From Schauerella fraxinea (lineage in GTDB: Bacteria; Pseudomonadota; Gammaproteobacteria; Burkholderiales; Burkholderiaceae_B), in NCBI GenBank assembly GCA_030849945.1, contig JAVDKK010000003.1, positions 904,776 to 968,775 of the forward strand: 64,000 nucleotides of DNA. The letters are read 5' to 3'. Both the position numbers and the translations under genes were made by a program. Under the pieces are notes generated by a model. The model was not told the origin of the DNA and did no database searches. It saw only the letters and a program-made list of their open reading frames with translations. Of this stretch, positions 23,831 to 32,756 are shown piece after piece; position 1 is the first letter of the stretch, and every line of letters begins with the position of its first letter.

Positions 23831-26377
23831 ATGATGCCTGCTTCCGCTGTTTCCGCTCCTGCTTCGTCCACGGCCCGTTCACGTCCGGGCGCTGCCTGGC
23901 GCATGGGGTTGCGCATGCTGTGGCGCGATGCGCGTGCCGGCGAATTGCGCTTGCTCGTGTTGGCGCTCATCGTGGCGGTGGCGGCGGTTACCAGCGTGGG
24001 CTTTCTGGCCGATCGGGTGGCGCGCGCGCTGGAACGCGATGCGGGCCAGATGTTGGGCGCCGACCTGAAACTCGACGGCGATGCGCCCGTGGCGGCCAAT
24101 ATCATTGCCGCCGCGCGCGACCGGGGCTTGTCGACCTCGCCCACGATCCGCTTCCCTTCGATGGCCAACGCGGGCGACAACGCACAGTTGGTGGCGGTAA
24201 AAGCCGTGGAAGCCGGTTACCCCTTGCGCGGCAATTTGCGTGTGGCGCGGGTGCCTTATGGCCCGGAAGAGACCACGCGTGAGGTGCCGGCGCCGGGCGC
24301 GGTGTGGGTCGATGCGCAATTGTTGGCGCTGCTGGGCGTCAACGTGGGCGACACGATCAATCTGGGCGATAGCCACCTGCGTATCGATCGCATCGTGACC
24401 TACGAGCCCGATCGAGGCATGCAATTCGTCAATGTGGCGCCGCGCGCACTCATGAACGCCGCGGATCTGGCGGCCAGTGGACTGGTGGGGCCGCTCAGCC
24501 GCGTCGATTATGACTTGCTGGTGGCTGGCGAACCCGATGCGGTCAAGGACTACACGCAGTGGCTGTCGTCCAATCTGCAACGCGGCCAACGCATCGATAC
24601 GCTCGAGTCCGGCCGGCCCGAAGTGCGCCGCGCGCTGGATCGCGCACAGCGATTTCTCTCGCTGGTGGCGTTGCTGGCCGTATTGATTTCGGCCGTCGCC
24701 GTTGCCTTGGCGGCGCGTCGCTTCATGTTGCGTCATCGTGACGGAATCGCGGTGATGCGTTGCCTGGGCGCACAGCAGTCGCTGGTGAGCCGGATGTTGA
24801 CGATGGAGTTCACCTTGGTGGGGCTTGCCGCATCGGCCGTGGGCTGCTTGGTGGGGCTGGGTGTGCATCACGCCTTGGTGGCGGCGCTGGCGCAGTTGAT
24901 CGACACCACGTTGCCGAGCCCGTCGGCCATTCCCGCGGTTCAAGGTGTGGTGGTGGGCGTGTGGCTGCTGTTGGGCTTTGCCCTGCCATCGCTCGCGCAA
25001 TTGCGTCATATCCCGCCGGCGCGGGTGCTGCGGCGCGATGCTGAAGGCTTGCGCGCGCGCAGTGCACTGGGCTATGGCATCGGCGCGGCCGGTTTCGCAT
25101 TGCTGATCTGGTGGTTCGCGGGCGACGCGCGTCTGGGCGCGGTCGTGGCGGGTGGCTTCTTGGGCGCGTTTGCTGTGTTCGCCGGGGTGGCGATGCTGTG
25201 CATTCTATTTTTGGATCGCGTACGCAGCCGCGCCAACGGGTATCCGGCCGTGCGCTTCGCGCTGGCGGGCATCGTGCGCCGCCGGGCCGCCACCATCACG
25301 CAGGTGTGCGCGCTGGCGATCGGCTTGATGGCGTTGCTGTTGCTGGCAATGACACGTACCGATCTGATCGACGGCTGGCAACGCACGCTGCCGGTCGATG
25401 CGCCCAATCGCTTCCTGATCAATATCCAGCCCGAACAACGCAGCGCGGTGGACGAGGCCTTGCACCGTGCCGGGCTCACGCAAGTCGAGCTGGCACCGAT
25501 GGTGCGCGGCCGGCTGATCGAGATCAATGGCGTGGCGGCCGACCCCGCGCGTTACGACACCCCGCGCGCCAAACGGCTGGTGGACCGGGAATTCAACCTG
25601 TCCTACCGCGATTCGGTGCCGTCGTATAACCGCATCGATGTCGGCCGCCAGCTCGACCCGAAGGCCAATGAAGTGTCGATGGAGTCGGGCATCGCCGAAA
25701 CGCTGGGCCTGAAACTGGGCGACAGCTTGACCTTCGATGTGGCGGGTCAACCTGTGAAAGTGGCGATCACCAGCCTGCGGACGGTCGATTGGGACACGAT
25801 GCGGGTGAACTTCTTTGCAATCATGTCGCCGGCTGCCTTGGAGAAAACGCCGCAAAGCTGGATCACATCGTTCTACCTGCCGCCCGAAAAAACCAATGTG
25901 TTGCCCACGTTGGTCAAACAATTCCCCAACCTGACGGTGTTCGACGTGGGCGCGATCCTGGCGCAACTGCAATCGGTGCTGAATCAGGTCGTGCAGGCGG
26001 TTCAACTCCTGTTCCTGTTCACGCTTGCTGCCGGTATTTTGGTGCTGTCCGCCGCATTGACGGCGACGCGCGACGAGCGCGTGCGCGAGTCGGCGGTATT
26101 GCGGGCGCTGGGCGCCACGCGCGCGCAATTGAGCCGTGCGCAGCGGGTCGAATTGCTGGCCGTGGGCGCGTTGGCGGGCTTGCTGGCGGCGGGCGGTGCC
26201 CAAGGCATTGCATGGGCGTTGTCGCACTTTGTGTTTGATTTTGCATTCGCCTTCAGGCTCTGGCCGTGGGCCATTGGCGTGGGCGTCGGCATGTTCGGCG
26301 CATGGGCCGGCGGCGCGCTGGCGTTGCGTGGGGTATTACGCACGCCGCCGCTCGTGACGTTACGGGAGTCGGTATGA
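23831..26377 (+). CDS. FtsX-like ABC transporter permease (YbbP type)
   Basis: Large 848-residue permease with two FtsX-type modules. There is an N-terminal membrane helix (about 35-55), a periplasmic domain, a three-helix bundle (about 270-395), further helices (about 415-500), a second periplasmic domain, and a final three-helix bundle (about 715-845). The layout matches YbbP of the YbbA-YbbP transporters. The normally adjacent ATPase gene (ybbA) is absent: upstream is a TauE-like gene, downstream a globin. Its ATPase must be encoded elsewhere. The start MMPASAVSAP follows a 142-base gap and the stop overlaps the globin start. Confidence 0.85.
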   Translation: MMPASAVSAPASSTARSRPGAAWRMGLRMLWRDARAGELRLLVLALIVAVAAVTSVGFLADRVARALERDAGQMLGADLKLDGDAPVAANIIAAARDRGLSTSPTIRFPSMANAGDNAQLVAVKAVEAGYPLRGNLRVARVPYGPEETTREVPAPGAVWVDAQLLALLGVNVGDTINLGDSHLRIDRIVTYEPDRGMQFVNVAPRALMNAADLAASGLVGPLSRVDYDLLVAGEPDAVKDYTQWLSSNLQRGQRIDTLESGRPEVRRALDRAQRFLSLVALLAVLISAVAVALAARRFMLRHRDGIAVMRCLGAQQSLVSRMLTMEFTLVGLAASAVGCLVGLGVHHALVAALAQLIDTTLPSPSAIPAVQGVVVGVWLLLGFALPSLAQLRHIPPARVLRRDAEGLRARSALGYGIGAAGFALLIWWFAGDARLGAVVAGGFLGAFAVFAGVAMLCILFLDRVRSRANGYPAVRFALAGIVRRRAATITQVCALAIGLMALLLLAMTRTDLIDGWQRTLPVDAPNRFLINIQPEQRSAVDEALHRAGLTQVELAPMVRGRLIEINGVAADPARYDTPRAKRLVDREFNLSYRDSVPSYNRIDVGRQLDPKANEVSMESGIAETLGLKLGDSLTFDVAGQPVKVAITSLRTVDWDTMRVNFFAIMSPAALEKTPQSWITSFYLPPEKTNVLPTLVKQFPNLTVFDVGAILAQLQSVLNQVVQAVQLLFLFTLAAGILVLSAALTATRDERVRESAVLRALGATRAQLSRAQRVELLAVGALAGLLAAGGAQGIAWALSHFVFDFAFAFRLWPWAIGVGVGMFGAWAGGALALRGVLRTPPLVTLRESV

Positions 26378-26802
26378 CCAACGAAAGTACGGTCGATGCA
26401 GTGTTTACGCCCATCGATCACGCGCGCAGTGCATTCGATCAATTGGGCGGTGAGCCGGGCGTGCGACAGCTCGTCGAGCGCTTTTACGACCTGATGGATG
26501 TGGAGCCGGATCTTGCGGCGTTACGCGCCGCGCACGGTCCCAGTCTGGACCAGGCGCGCGAGCGTCTGTTTCTCTTCCTGTGCGGCTATCTGGGTGGACC
26601 CGACCTGTATGTGCAGCAGTTCGGCCATCCGCGGTTGCGCGCCCGGCACCTGCCCTTTGCCATCGGCGAAGCCGAACGCGATCAGTGGGTGGTGTGCATG
26701 GGCCGCGCCATGGCCGATGTGGGGGTGTCGGCAACCTTGTCGGATCGTCTGCTGCAAGCCTTCTACGGTACGGCCGACTGGATGCGCAATCGTGCCGGTT
26801 GA
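26374..26802 (+). CDS. group II truncated hemoglobin
   Basis: Small heme protein (142 residues) of the group II truncated globin family, involved in oxygen or NO chemistry. Seen in sequence: FDQLGGEPGVRQLVERFYDLM at the start of the globin fold, the proximal histidine in RARHLPFAIGEAERDQW and the group II hallmark tryptophan at the end of that stretch. The start ATG 26374 overlaps the permease stop (ATGA), and its 3' end overlaps kdkA by 11 bases. The three genes are therefore expressed together, although their functions are not obviously related. Confidence 0.9.
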   Translation: MTNESTVDAVFTPIDHARSAFDQLGGEPGVRQLVERFYDLMDVEPDLAALRAAHGPSLDQARERLFLFLCGYLGGPDLYVQQFGHPRLRARHLPFAIGEAERDQWVVCMGRAMADVGVSATLSDRLLQAFYGTADWMRNRAG

Positions 26803-27550
26803 CGACGTGGGGGCTGCACCGGCGGCATTTGCGCGCTTCGAATGGACCGACGGCGAACAGGGTGCCGGCGCCATGTTGTTCGATCCTCGCAGCCTGCCCG
26901 ATCCCGGGCCGCACGTGCTGCTGCCCGACACGTATGGCGCGCAGGCGCGTCCCGTGGCGGTAGGTGGGCGGCAGTCGGCTTGGTTTGTGGACGGGGTATT
27001 CGGCGCGGCGGTGTTGCGCGGTTATCGGCGCGGTGGCCTGGCTGCGCGCGTGAGCCGTCAGCGTTATCTGTGGCAGGGCGAGGCACGCACCCGCAGCTTC
27101 GCTGAAATGCGGCTGCTGGCGCAATTGCGCGCGGCCGGCGTGCGGGTGCCGGCGCCGATCGCGGGCGGCTATTGGCGCAGCGGCATCACTTATGGCGCTG
27201 CCATTCTGATTGCCCGCATCCCCGGGGTGCACACCCTTACCGAACGGGTACTGGCCGAGCCGCTATCCGAGCGCGTCATGCATGCCGTGGGGACCGCGAT
27301 CGCCGATATGCATCGGGCAGGGGTGTGGCACGCCGATCTCAATGCCTTCAATATTTTGCTGGATGAGCAGGGCGATGCCTGGCTCATCGACTTCGATCGC
27401 GGCCGTTACGGCGCCGTGGCACCGAATGAGCGGCGCGGCAATGTGCTGCGGTTGCGCCGGTCGCTCGACAAGGTGGCAGGGCCGGCCGGAATCGCGGCGT
27501 GGGAAGGCATAGATGCGGCTTATCGCAAAGCCTGGGATTCCCACCACTGA
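26792..27550 (+). CDS. kdkA: 3-deoxy-D-manno-octulosonic acid kinase
   Basis: Inner-membrane-associated kinase that phosphorylates the Kdo residue attached to lipid A at O-4, found in bacteria with a single Kdo. The 252-residue protein shows the KdkA pattern YRRGGLAARVSRQRYLW, the kinase catalytic loop HADLNAFNILLD with its aspartate and asparagine, and the metal site IDFDRGR. The start chosen is GTG 26792, 11 bases inside the globin gene, because no good start lies near the stop of that gene. The next in-frame candidates would shorten the N-lobe. It ends about 100 bases before potF. Confidence 0.88.
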   Translation: MPVDDVGAAPAAFARFEWTDGEQGAGAMLFDPRSLPDPGPHVLLPDTYGAQARPVAVGGRQSAWFVDGVFGAAVLRGYRRGGLAARVSRQRYLWQGEARTRSFAEMRLLAQLRAAGVRVPAPIAGGYWRSGITYGAAILIARIPGVHTLTERVLAEPLSERVMHAVGTAIADMHRAGVWHADLNAFNILLDEQGDAWLIDFDRGRYGAVAPNERRGNVLRLRRSLDKVAGPAGIAAWEGIDAAYRKAWDSHH

Positions 27551-27654
27551 CCGCCGCGCTTAAAAGGCTTTATCATTTCGCCTTTTCGGCCAGTGCGGGT
27601 GCGCCGCGCCGGCTTCCATAGCGTTATGGCACGTCAAAGCGAGGGGGGATTGCG

Positions 27655-28758
27655 ATGAATACCGTAAACAATCTGGGGCGCGTTCTGGGAATGGCCGTGT
27701 TGGCCACTGCCGCATCGACGGCAATGGCCCAAAGCAAGGTCGTCAACGTCTACAACTGGGCCGAATATACGGCGCCCGACACGATCTCCGGATTCGAAAA
27801 GGAATCCGGCATCAAGGTGCGCTACGACGTTTTCGATAGCAACGATACGCTGCAAGCGCGTTTGCTCACCGGCAAGTCCGGGTATGACGTGGTGGTGCCG
27901 TCCACGCACTATGCCGCGCGGCAAATCGAGGCCGGGCTGTTTCAAAAGCTGGATAAATCCAAGATCCCCAACCTGGCAAACCTCGACCCCGAGATCATGA
28001 AGCTCGTGGCCACGGTCGACCCCGGCAACGAGTACGCCGTGCCCTGGGGCTACGGCACCAACGGCCTGGGCTACAACATCACAAAGGCGCGTGCCGCACT
28101 CGGCGCCGACGCGGATCTCGGCTCATGGGACATGCTGTTCAAGCCGGAAAACGCCGCCAAGCTGCAAAGCTGTGGCATTTCGATGCTGGACGAGGCCGCG
28201 CAGGTCTTCCCGGCAGTGCTGCATTACCTGGGCAAGGATCCCAACAGCAGCAACACGAGCGACTATAAAGAGGCGCTCGATGTTCTGAAAAAGATCCGGC
28301 CGTATATCCGTCAGTTCAGCTCCTCGGGATATATCGATGAGTTGGCCGGCGGCGACCTGTGCATGGTGTATGGCTTTTCGGGCGACGTGATGATTGCGCG
28401 CAGCCGTGCGCAGCAAGCCAAGCAGTCCTTTGACGTGAACTACTTCATCCCGAAGGGCGGCGCGCCTGCGTGGTTCGATGTGATGGTGGTGCCCAAGGAT
28501 GCCCCCAATGCCGCCAATGCCATGGCGTTCATCAACTACATCGAAACGCCGAAGGTGCATGCGGCCATCACCAATACGATGTTCTACCCGAACGCGAACA
28601 AGGAAGCGCGCAAGTTCGTGAACAAGGACGTCGCCGATAATCCCATGATCTATCCCCCGGCCGATGTGGCCAAAACCTTGTACGTGATCAAGCCGCAACC
28701 CTTGCCGGTGCAGCGCTTGCAAACGCGTATGTGGGCTGAATTGAAGTCTGGACGATAA
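27655..28758 (+). CDS. potF: putrescine-type polyamine ABC transporter, periplasmic binding protein
   Basis: Periplasmic receptor for putrescine/spermidine. Residues 1-24 form a signal peptide with a cleavage site after TAMA, and the mature protein begins QSKVVNVYNWAEY, close to the PotF N-terminus. The 367-residue length and GKSGYDVVVPS, VPWGYGTNGLGYN and CMVYGFSGDVMIA segments match the PotD/PotF family. A strong GAGGGGGG ribosome binding site precedes the ATG. It is the first gene of potFGHI; the ATPase gene follows after five bases. Confidence 0.93.
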   Translation: MNTVNNLGRVLGMAVLATAASTAMAQSKVVNVYNWAEYTAPDTISGFEKESGIKVRYDVFDSNDTLQARLLTGKSGYDVVVPSTHYAARQIEAGLFQKLDKSKIPNLANLDPEIMKLVATVDPGNEYAVPWGYGTNGLGYNITKARAALGADADLGSWDMLFKPENAAKLQSCGISMLDEAAQVFPAVLHYLGKDPNSSNTSDYKEALDVLKKIRPYIRQFSSSGYIDELAGGDLCMVYGFSGDVMIARSRAQQAKQSFDVNYFIPKGGAPAWFDVMVVPKDAPNAANAMAFINYIETPKVHAAITNTMFYPNANKEARKFVNKDVADNPMIYPPADVAKTLYVIKPQPLPVQRLQTRMWAELKSGR

Positions 28759-28763
28759 GCACT

Positions 28764-29891
28764 ATGAACGATAGCCGTCACCCGGCTCAGCAGGCGGCCG
28801 ACCCGGCCGAGTTTGTCCGCGTATCTGATGTGGTCAAGATTTTTGGCGACACGGTTGCGGTCCGGTCGGTCAATCTGTCGGTGCGCCGCAACGAGATCTT
28901 CGCCTTGCTGGGCAGCTCCGGCTGCGGCAAATCGACGTTGCTGCGCATGCTGGCCGGGTTCGAGGAAGTCACCTCGGGGCAGATCCTGCTCGACGGTGAA
29001 GACATCACGAACGTGCCGCCTTACCGGCGGCCGGTCAACATGATGTTCCAGTCTTACGCGCTCTTTCCGCATATGTCGGTCGAGGCCAACGTGGCTTTCG
29101 GTTTGAAGCAGGAAGGCGTGCCGGCTGCCGAGATTCACGACCGCGTGTTCGAGGCGCTCGATCTGGTGCAGATGGCGGGCTATTCGCGCCGCAAGCCGCA
29201 GCAGTTGTCGGGTGGCCAACAGCAACGCGTGGCCTTGGCGCGCAGCCTGGTCAAGCGGCCCAAGCTGCTGTTGCTCGACGAACCGATGTCCGCGCTCGAC
29301 AAACAGATTCGTCAAAAAACGCAGATCGAGCTCGTGCGCATCCTGGAGCAGGTGGGCGTGACCTGCATCCTGGTCACCCACGATCAGGAAGAAGCCATGA
29401 CCATGGCGCATCGTCTGGCCGTCATGACCGACGGCCAGATCGTGCAATGCGGTACGCCGCAGGATGTGTATGCGTTTCCCAATAGCCGTTTCGTGGCCGG
29501 GTTCATCGGATCCACGAATCTGTTTACGGGCACGATCGTGGTCGACGAGCCCGATCGGGTGGCGATCGAGTCCGACGATCTGCATCGTCCGTTGCTCGTC
29601 AATCACGGCGTGAGCGAACCGTTGGGCATGCAGGTGCACGTGTCGATCCGGCCCGAGCGCGTGGTGGTCACGCGTACGCCGCCTACGGCCGCGCACAACT
29701 GGGGCCACGGCATCGTGAGCCATATGGCCTGGATGGGCAGCTACGCGCTGTATCAGATTCGTCTGGATGCCGGCAAGGTGGTCGAAGCCAGCATTCCCAG
29801 TCTGCAACTGGCGCAAACCGATGCGCCGGGTATCGATGAAGAAGTATTCGTATCGTGGGATGCGGATAGCGCAACGGTGCTGTCGTCATGA
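28764..29891 (+). CDS. potG: polyamine ABC transporter ATP-binding protein
   Basis: Cytoplasmic ATPase energising the putrescine importer. The 375-residue protein has Walker A GSSGCGKST, signature LSGGQQQRVALARSL, Walker B LLLLDEPMSALD and the switch histidine in LVTHDQEEAM. A C-terminal TOBE domain (about residues 290-370) matches PotA/PotG. It is sandwiched between the binding protein and the permeases, and its stop overlaps the potH start (ATGA). Confidence 0.95.
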   Translation: MNDSRHPAQQAADPAEFVRVSDVVKIFGDTVAVRSVNLSVRRNEIFALLGSSGCGKSTLLRMLAGFEEVTSGQILLDGEDITNVPPYRRPVNMMFQSYALFPHMSVEANVAFGLKQEGVPAAEIHDRVFEALDLVQMAGYSRRKPQQLSGGQQQRVALARSLVKRPKLLLLDEPMSALDKQIRQKTQIELVRILEQVGVTCILVTHDQEEAMTMAHRLAVMTDGQIVQCGTPQDVYAFPNSRFVAGFIGSTNLFTGTIVVDEPDRVAIESDDLHRPLLVNHGVSEPLGMQVHVSIRPERVVVTRTPPTAAHNWGHGIVSHMAWMGSYALYQIRLDAGKVVEASIPSLQLAQTDAPGIDEEVFVSWDADSATVLSS

Positions 29892-30808
29892 CGCGATGGT
29901 CGTGGCGCAGCCTGGTGCCCTCGCAACGCACTTTGGCCATCGTGCCGCCGTTCGTCTGGCTTGCGCTGTTCTTGCTGGTGCCGTTTTTACTGGTGCTCAA
30001 GATCAGTTTTGCCGATCTCAACTTCGGTATTCCCCCCTACACGCCGCTCGCCACGTTCGAAAACGAAACGCTGGGCCTGAGCATTCATCTGACCGGCTAT
30101 ATCCGGCTGTTCACAGATAGTCTTTATCTGGCGACCTACCTGAACTCGGTCAAGATGGCGCTCATCACCACCGTGTTCTGCGTGCTGATCGGCTATCCGA
30201 TGGCGTACTACATCGCGCGGTCCTCGCCGCGCGTGCGCAACCTGCTGATGCTGGCGGTGATCCTGCCGTTCTGGACGTCGCTGCTGTTGCGCGTATATGC
30301 CTGGGTGGGCTTGCTGCGTAACGACGGCTTGCTCAACAAATTCCTGCTTTCCTTGGGAATCATCAGCAGCCCGCTGGAAATCTATCGCACCGATCTGGCG
30401 GTATACATCGGCATGGTCTACGCGTATCTGCCGTTTTTCATCCTGCCGCTTTACGCCAACCTCGTCAAAATGGATTTGCGTTTGCTCGAAGCGGCCTACG
30501 ATCTGGGCGCGCGGCCGTGGCAGGCGTTCTGGCGCATCACCATTCCGTTGTCGCGCCCGGGCATCATTGCCGGCGCCATGCTGGTGTTCATTCCTGCGGT
30601 GGGCGAGTACGTGATTCCCGAATTGCTTGGGGGCGCCGACACCCTGATGATGGGCCGCGTGATGTGGAACGAATTCTTCAATAATGCCGACTGGCCCATG
30701 GCCGCGGCCGTGACCTGCGTGATGGTGCTGTTGTTGCTCGTGCCGCTGGCGCTGTTTCAGTACAACCAGGTCAAGACCATTGAACATGGCGCAAAGGGGC
30801 GAGCATGA
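29888..30808 (+). CDS. potH: polyamine ABC transporter permease PotH
   Basis: One of two membrane subunits of the putrescine importer. The 306 residues form six predicted helices, the first at about residues 18-40. The EAA loop that contacts the ATPase is EAAYDLGARPWQAFWRITIPLSRPGI. Overlaps of four bases with potG and potI show tight coupling. Confidence 0.94.
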   Translation: MTRWSWRSLVPSQRTLAIVPPFVWLALFLLVPFLLVLKISFADLNFGIPPYTPLATFENETLGLSIHLTGYIRLFTDSLYLATYLNSVKMALITTVFCVLIGYPMAYYIARSSPRVRNLLMLAVILPFWTSLLLRVYAWVGLLRNDGLLNKFLLSLGIISSPLEIYRTDLAVYIGMVYAYLPFFILPLYANLVKMDLRLLEAAYDLGARPWQAFWRITIPLSRPGIIAGAMLVFIPAVGEYVIPELLGGADTLMMGRVMWNEFFNNADWPMAAAVTCVMVLLLLVPLALFQYNQVKTIEHGAKGRA

Positions 30809-31614
30809 AGGGGCCCGATAAGCGGTTGCGCGCGCTCGCGCTGGGCGTCGGATTTCTGTTCCTGTATGTGCCCATCATCAGCCTGATCGTGTTCTCGTTC
30901 AACGAGTCGCCCCTGGTGACCAAATGGTCCGGCTTCTCGCTGCGCTGGTATGTGGCGCTCTTTAACGACAGCGCCTTGCTCAATGCCGCATGGCTGTCGT
31001 TTCGCATCGCCGGCCTCACCGCCACGGCCGCCGTGATCATCGGCACATGGGTGGGTTATGTGCTGGCGCGCATGGGGCGTTTTCGCGGCTTTACTGTCTA
31101 TATCGGCATGATCAGCGCACCGTTGGTGATTCCCGAAGTGGTGCTCGGCATTTCGCTCCTGATCTTGTTTGTGGAGATGCGCGGCACGCTGGGTTGGCCG
31201 GCGGAAAACGGCATGTTTACGATCTGGATCGGGCATACCACGCTCTGCATGGCGTACGTGGCGATCATCATCCAGTCGCGGATTCACGACCTCGATCGCT
31301 CGCTCGAAGAGGCGGCCCTGGATCTCGGCGCCACACCGCTGAAAGTATTCTTTGCCATCACGCTGCCGCTGATCGCGCCGGCGCTGGCGGCCGCCTGGCT
31401 GCTGGCGTTTACGCTGTCGCTGGATGACGTGATCATCGCGTCGTTCCTCTCCGGCCCGGGCTACACCACGTTGCCCATGGAAGTGTTTTCACGTGTGCGT
31501 CTGGGGCTGCGACCCGAGGTCAATGCCCTGGCCACGCTCTTCATCCTGGTGGTCGGCGCTTGCGTGATCGCCGCCAACCGCTGGCAAAACCGCAAAGGAC
31601 CCGCAGCATCATGA
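30805..31614 (+). CDS. potI: polyamine ABC transporter permease PotI
   Basis: Second membrane subunit of the putrescine importer, 269 residues and six helices. The EAA loop reads EEAALDLGATPLKVFFAITLPLIAPAL and ends the cytoplasmic coupling segment; SLDDVIIASFLSGPG is the usual PotI motif. It overlaps potH at its start and the ArsC/YffB-like gene at its stop, so the operon continues beyond the transporter. Confidence 0.94.
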   Translation: MKGPDKRLRALALGVGFLFLYVPIISLIVFSFNESPLVTKWSGFSLRWYVALFNDSALLNAAWLSFRIAGLTATAAVIIGTWVGYVLARMGRFRGFTVYIGMISAPLVIPEVVLGISLLILFVEMRGTLGWPAENGMFTIWIGHTTLCMAYVAIIIQSRIHDLDRSLEEAALDLGATPLKVFFAITLPLIAPALAAAWLLAFTLSLDDVIIASFLSGPGYTTLPMEVFSRVRLGLRPEVNALATLFILVVGACVIAANRWQNRKGPAAS

Positions 31615-31967
31615 CCCGCACCACCCTGTATGGACTGAAGCAATGCAGCACCTGCGTGAAGGCGCGCGAATGGCTCAAGGCGCACGCGGTCGAGCATGAC
31701 TTCGTCGATTATCGCGATACGCCCGTTGCGCCCGCAACGCTGAAGGCGTGGGCCGAATCGTTGGGCGGCTGGGAAAAGTTGGTGAATCGCGCATCGATGA
31801 CCTGGCGCAATCTGGACGACAGCCGCAAAACCCCGGCCGACGATGCGGCCTGGTTGGCGCTGATCGCCGAGTTTCCCGCCATCGTGCGCCGGCCGGTAGC
31901 GGTCGCACCCAATGGCGAGGTTGGCGTGGGCTTCAATGAAAAGCGTTATACCGAGCGCTTCGCCTGA
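31611..31967 (+). CDS. ArsC/Spx-family reductase (YffB-like)
   Basis: Thioredoxin-fold protein of 118 residues related to arsenate reductase ArsC and Spx. The N-terminal redox site is YGLKQCSTCVKAREWL with a CxxC pair. DYRDTP, TWRNLDD and the late FPAIVRRPV segments match the E. coli YffB branch, which is not a proven arsenate reductase. The start at 31611 overlaps potI by four bases; a 17-residue upstream extension inside potI has no family similarity. It belongs to the potFGHI transcript, though a functional link to polyamines is not evident. Confidence 0.85.
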   Translation: MTRTTLYGLKQCSTCVKAREWLKAHAVEHDFVDYRDTPVAPATLKAWAESLGGWEKLVNRASMTWRNLDDSRKTPADDAAWLALIAEFPAIVRRPVAVAPNGEVGVGFNEKRYTERFA

Positions 31968-32003
31968 CGCTATCGTGAATGCTGCTGCCACGGCCGCCAC
32001 ATC

Positions 32004-32678
32004 ATGACGATGCTGCCGGATTCATTCTTCGATCGCGATGCCGTCCTCGTGGCACAGGCGCTGCTGGGTAAAGTCATTCGTCGCCGATGGAACGGGCTTT
32101 GGCTGTCGGCACGCATCATCGAAACGGAAGCTTATTATCTGGATGATCGCGGCAGTCATGCCTCACTGGGCTACACACACAAGCGCCGCGCGCTGTTTAT
32201 GCCCGGCGGCACCATCTACATGTATTACGCGCGTGGGGGCGATTCGCTCAACTTCAGCGCGGGCGGCGAGGGCAATGCTGTGCTGATCAAGTCGGGCTAT
32301 CCCTGGACCGATGCGCAGTCCGGCCCCGATGCGTTGGCGGCGATGTTGGCGCTCAACCCCGATTCGCAAGGACAGCCGCGAGCGCTCGGCCGGCTATGTG
32401 CCGGTCAAACCTTGCTCTGCAAGGCGCTGGCGCTGAAGGTGCCGGACTGGGATGCTCGTGGCTTTGACGCAGAGCAACTCTATGTGGACGACGTGGGGGC
32501 GCATCCGCCGCGTCTGGTGCAGACCACGCGCCTGGGCATTCCAGCCGGCCGCGACGAACATCTGCATTATCGTTTCGTGGACGCAGCGTACGCCCGCTAT
32601 TGCACCCGTAATCCGTTAAGGCGCGGGCAACGCGAAAGCGATCATTTTGTCTGGATCGACAGCGCCGCGCCCGGGTGA
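32004..32678 (+). CDS. mpg: DNA-3-methyladenine glycosylase (AAG/MPG family)
   Basis: Base-excision glycosylase of the eukaryote-like AAG fold, unrelated to AlkA. The 224-residue protein shows LGKVIRRRW, IIETEAYYLDDRGSHASLGYT with the catalytic glutamate region, GGTIYMYYARG, and C-terminal GIPAGRDEHLHYRFVD, all typical. It follows the ArsC-like gene by 36 bases and is probably the last gene of the pot transcript. With alkA at 5319-6236, the window encodes two independent 3-methyladenine glycosylases. Confidence 0.92.
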   Translation: MTMLPDSFFDRDAVLVAQALLGKVIRRRWNGLWLSARIIETEAYYLDDRGSHASLGYTHKRRALFMPGGTIYMYYARGGDSLNFSAGGEGNAVLIKSGYPWTDAQSGPDALAAMLALNPDSQGQPRALGRLCAGQTLLCKALALKVPDWDARGFDAEQLYVDDVGAHPPRLVQTTRLGIPAGRDEHLHYRFVDAAYARYCTRNPLRRGQRESDHFVWIDSAAPG

Positions 32679-32708
32679 TCAGCGGGCATTGCGTTCGCGT
32701 GATTCGAT

Positions 32709-32730
32709 AGCCTCGGATCGATTCGAGGCT
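32709..32730. terminator. hairpin between convergent mpg and YrbL-like gene
   Basis: Perfect 7-bp stem AGCCTCG / CGAGGCT with an 8-base loop, without a T-run. Its position between convergent genes suggests a weak or factor-assisted transcription barrier. Confidence 0.45.
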
Positions 32731-32756
32731 GCGGGATCATACGACGTGAAATGGCT

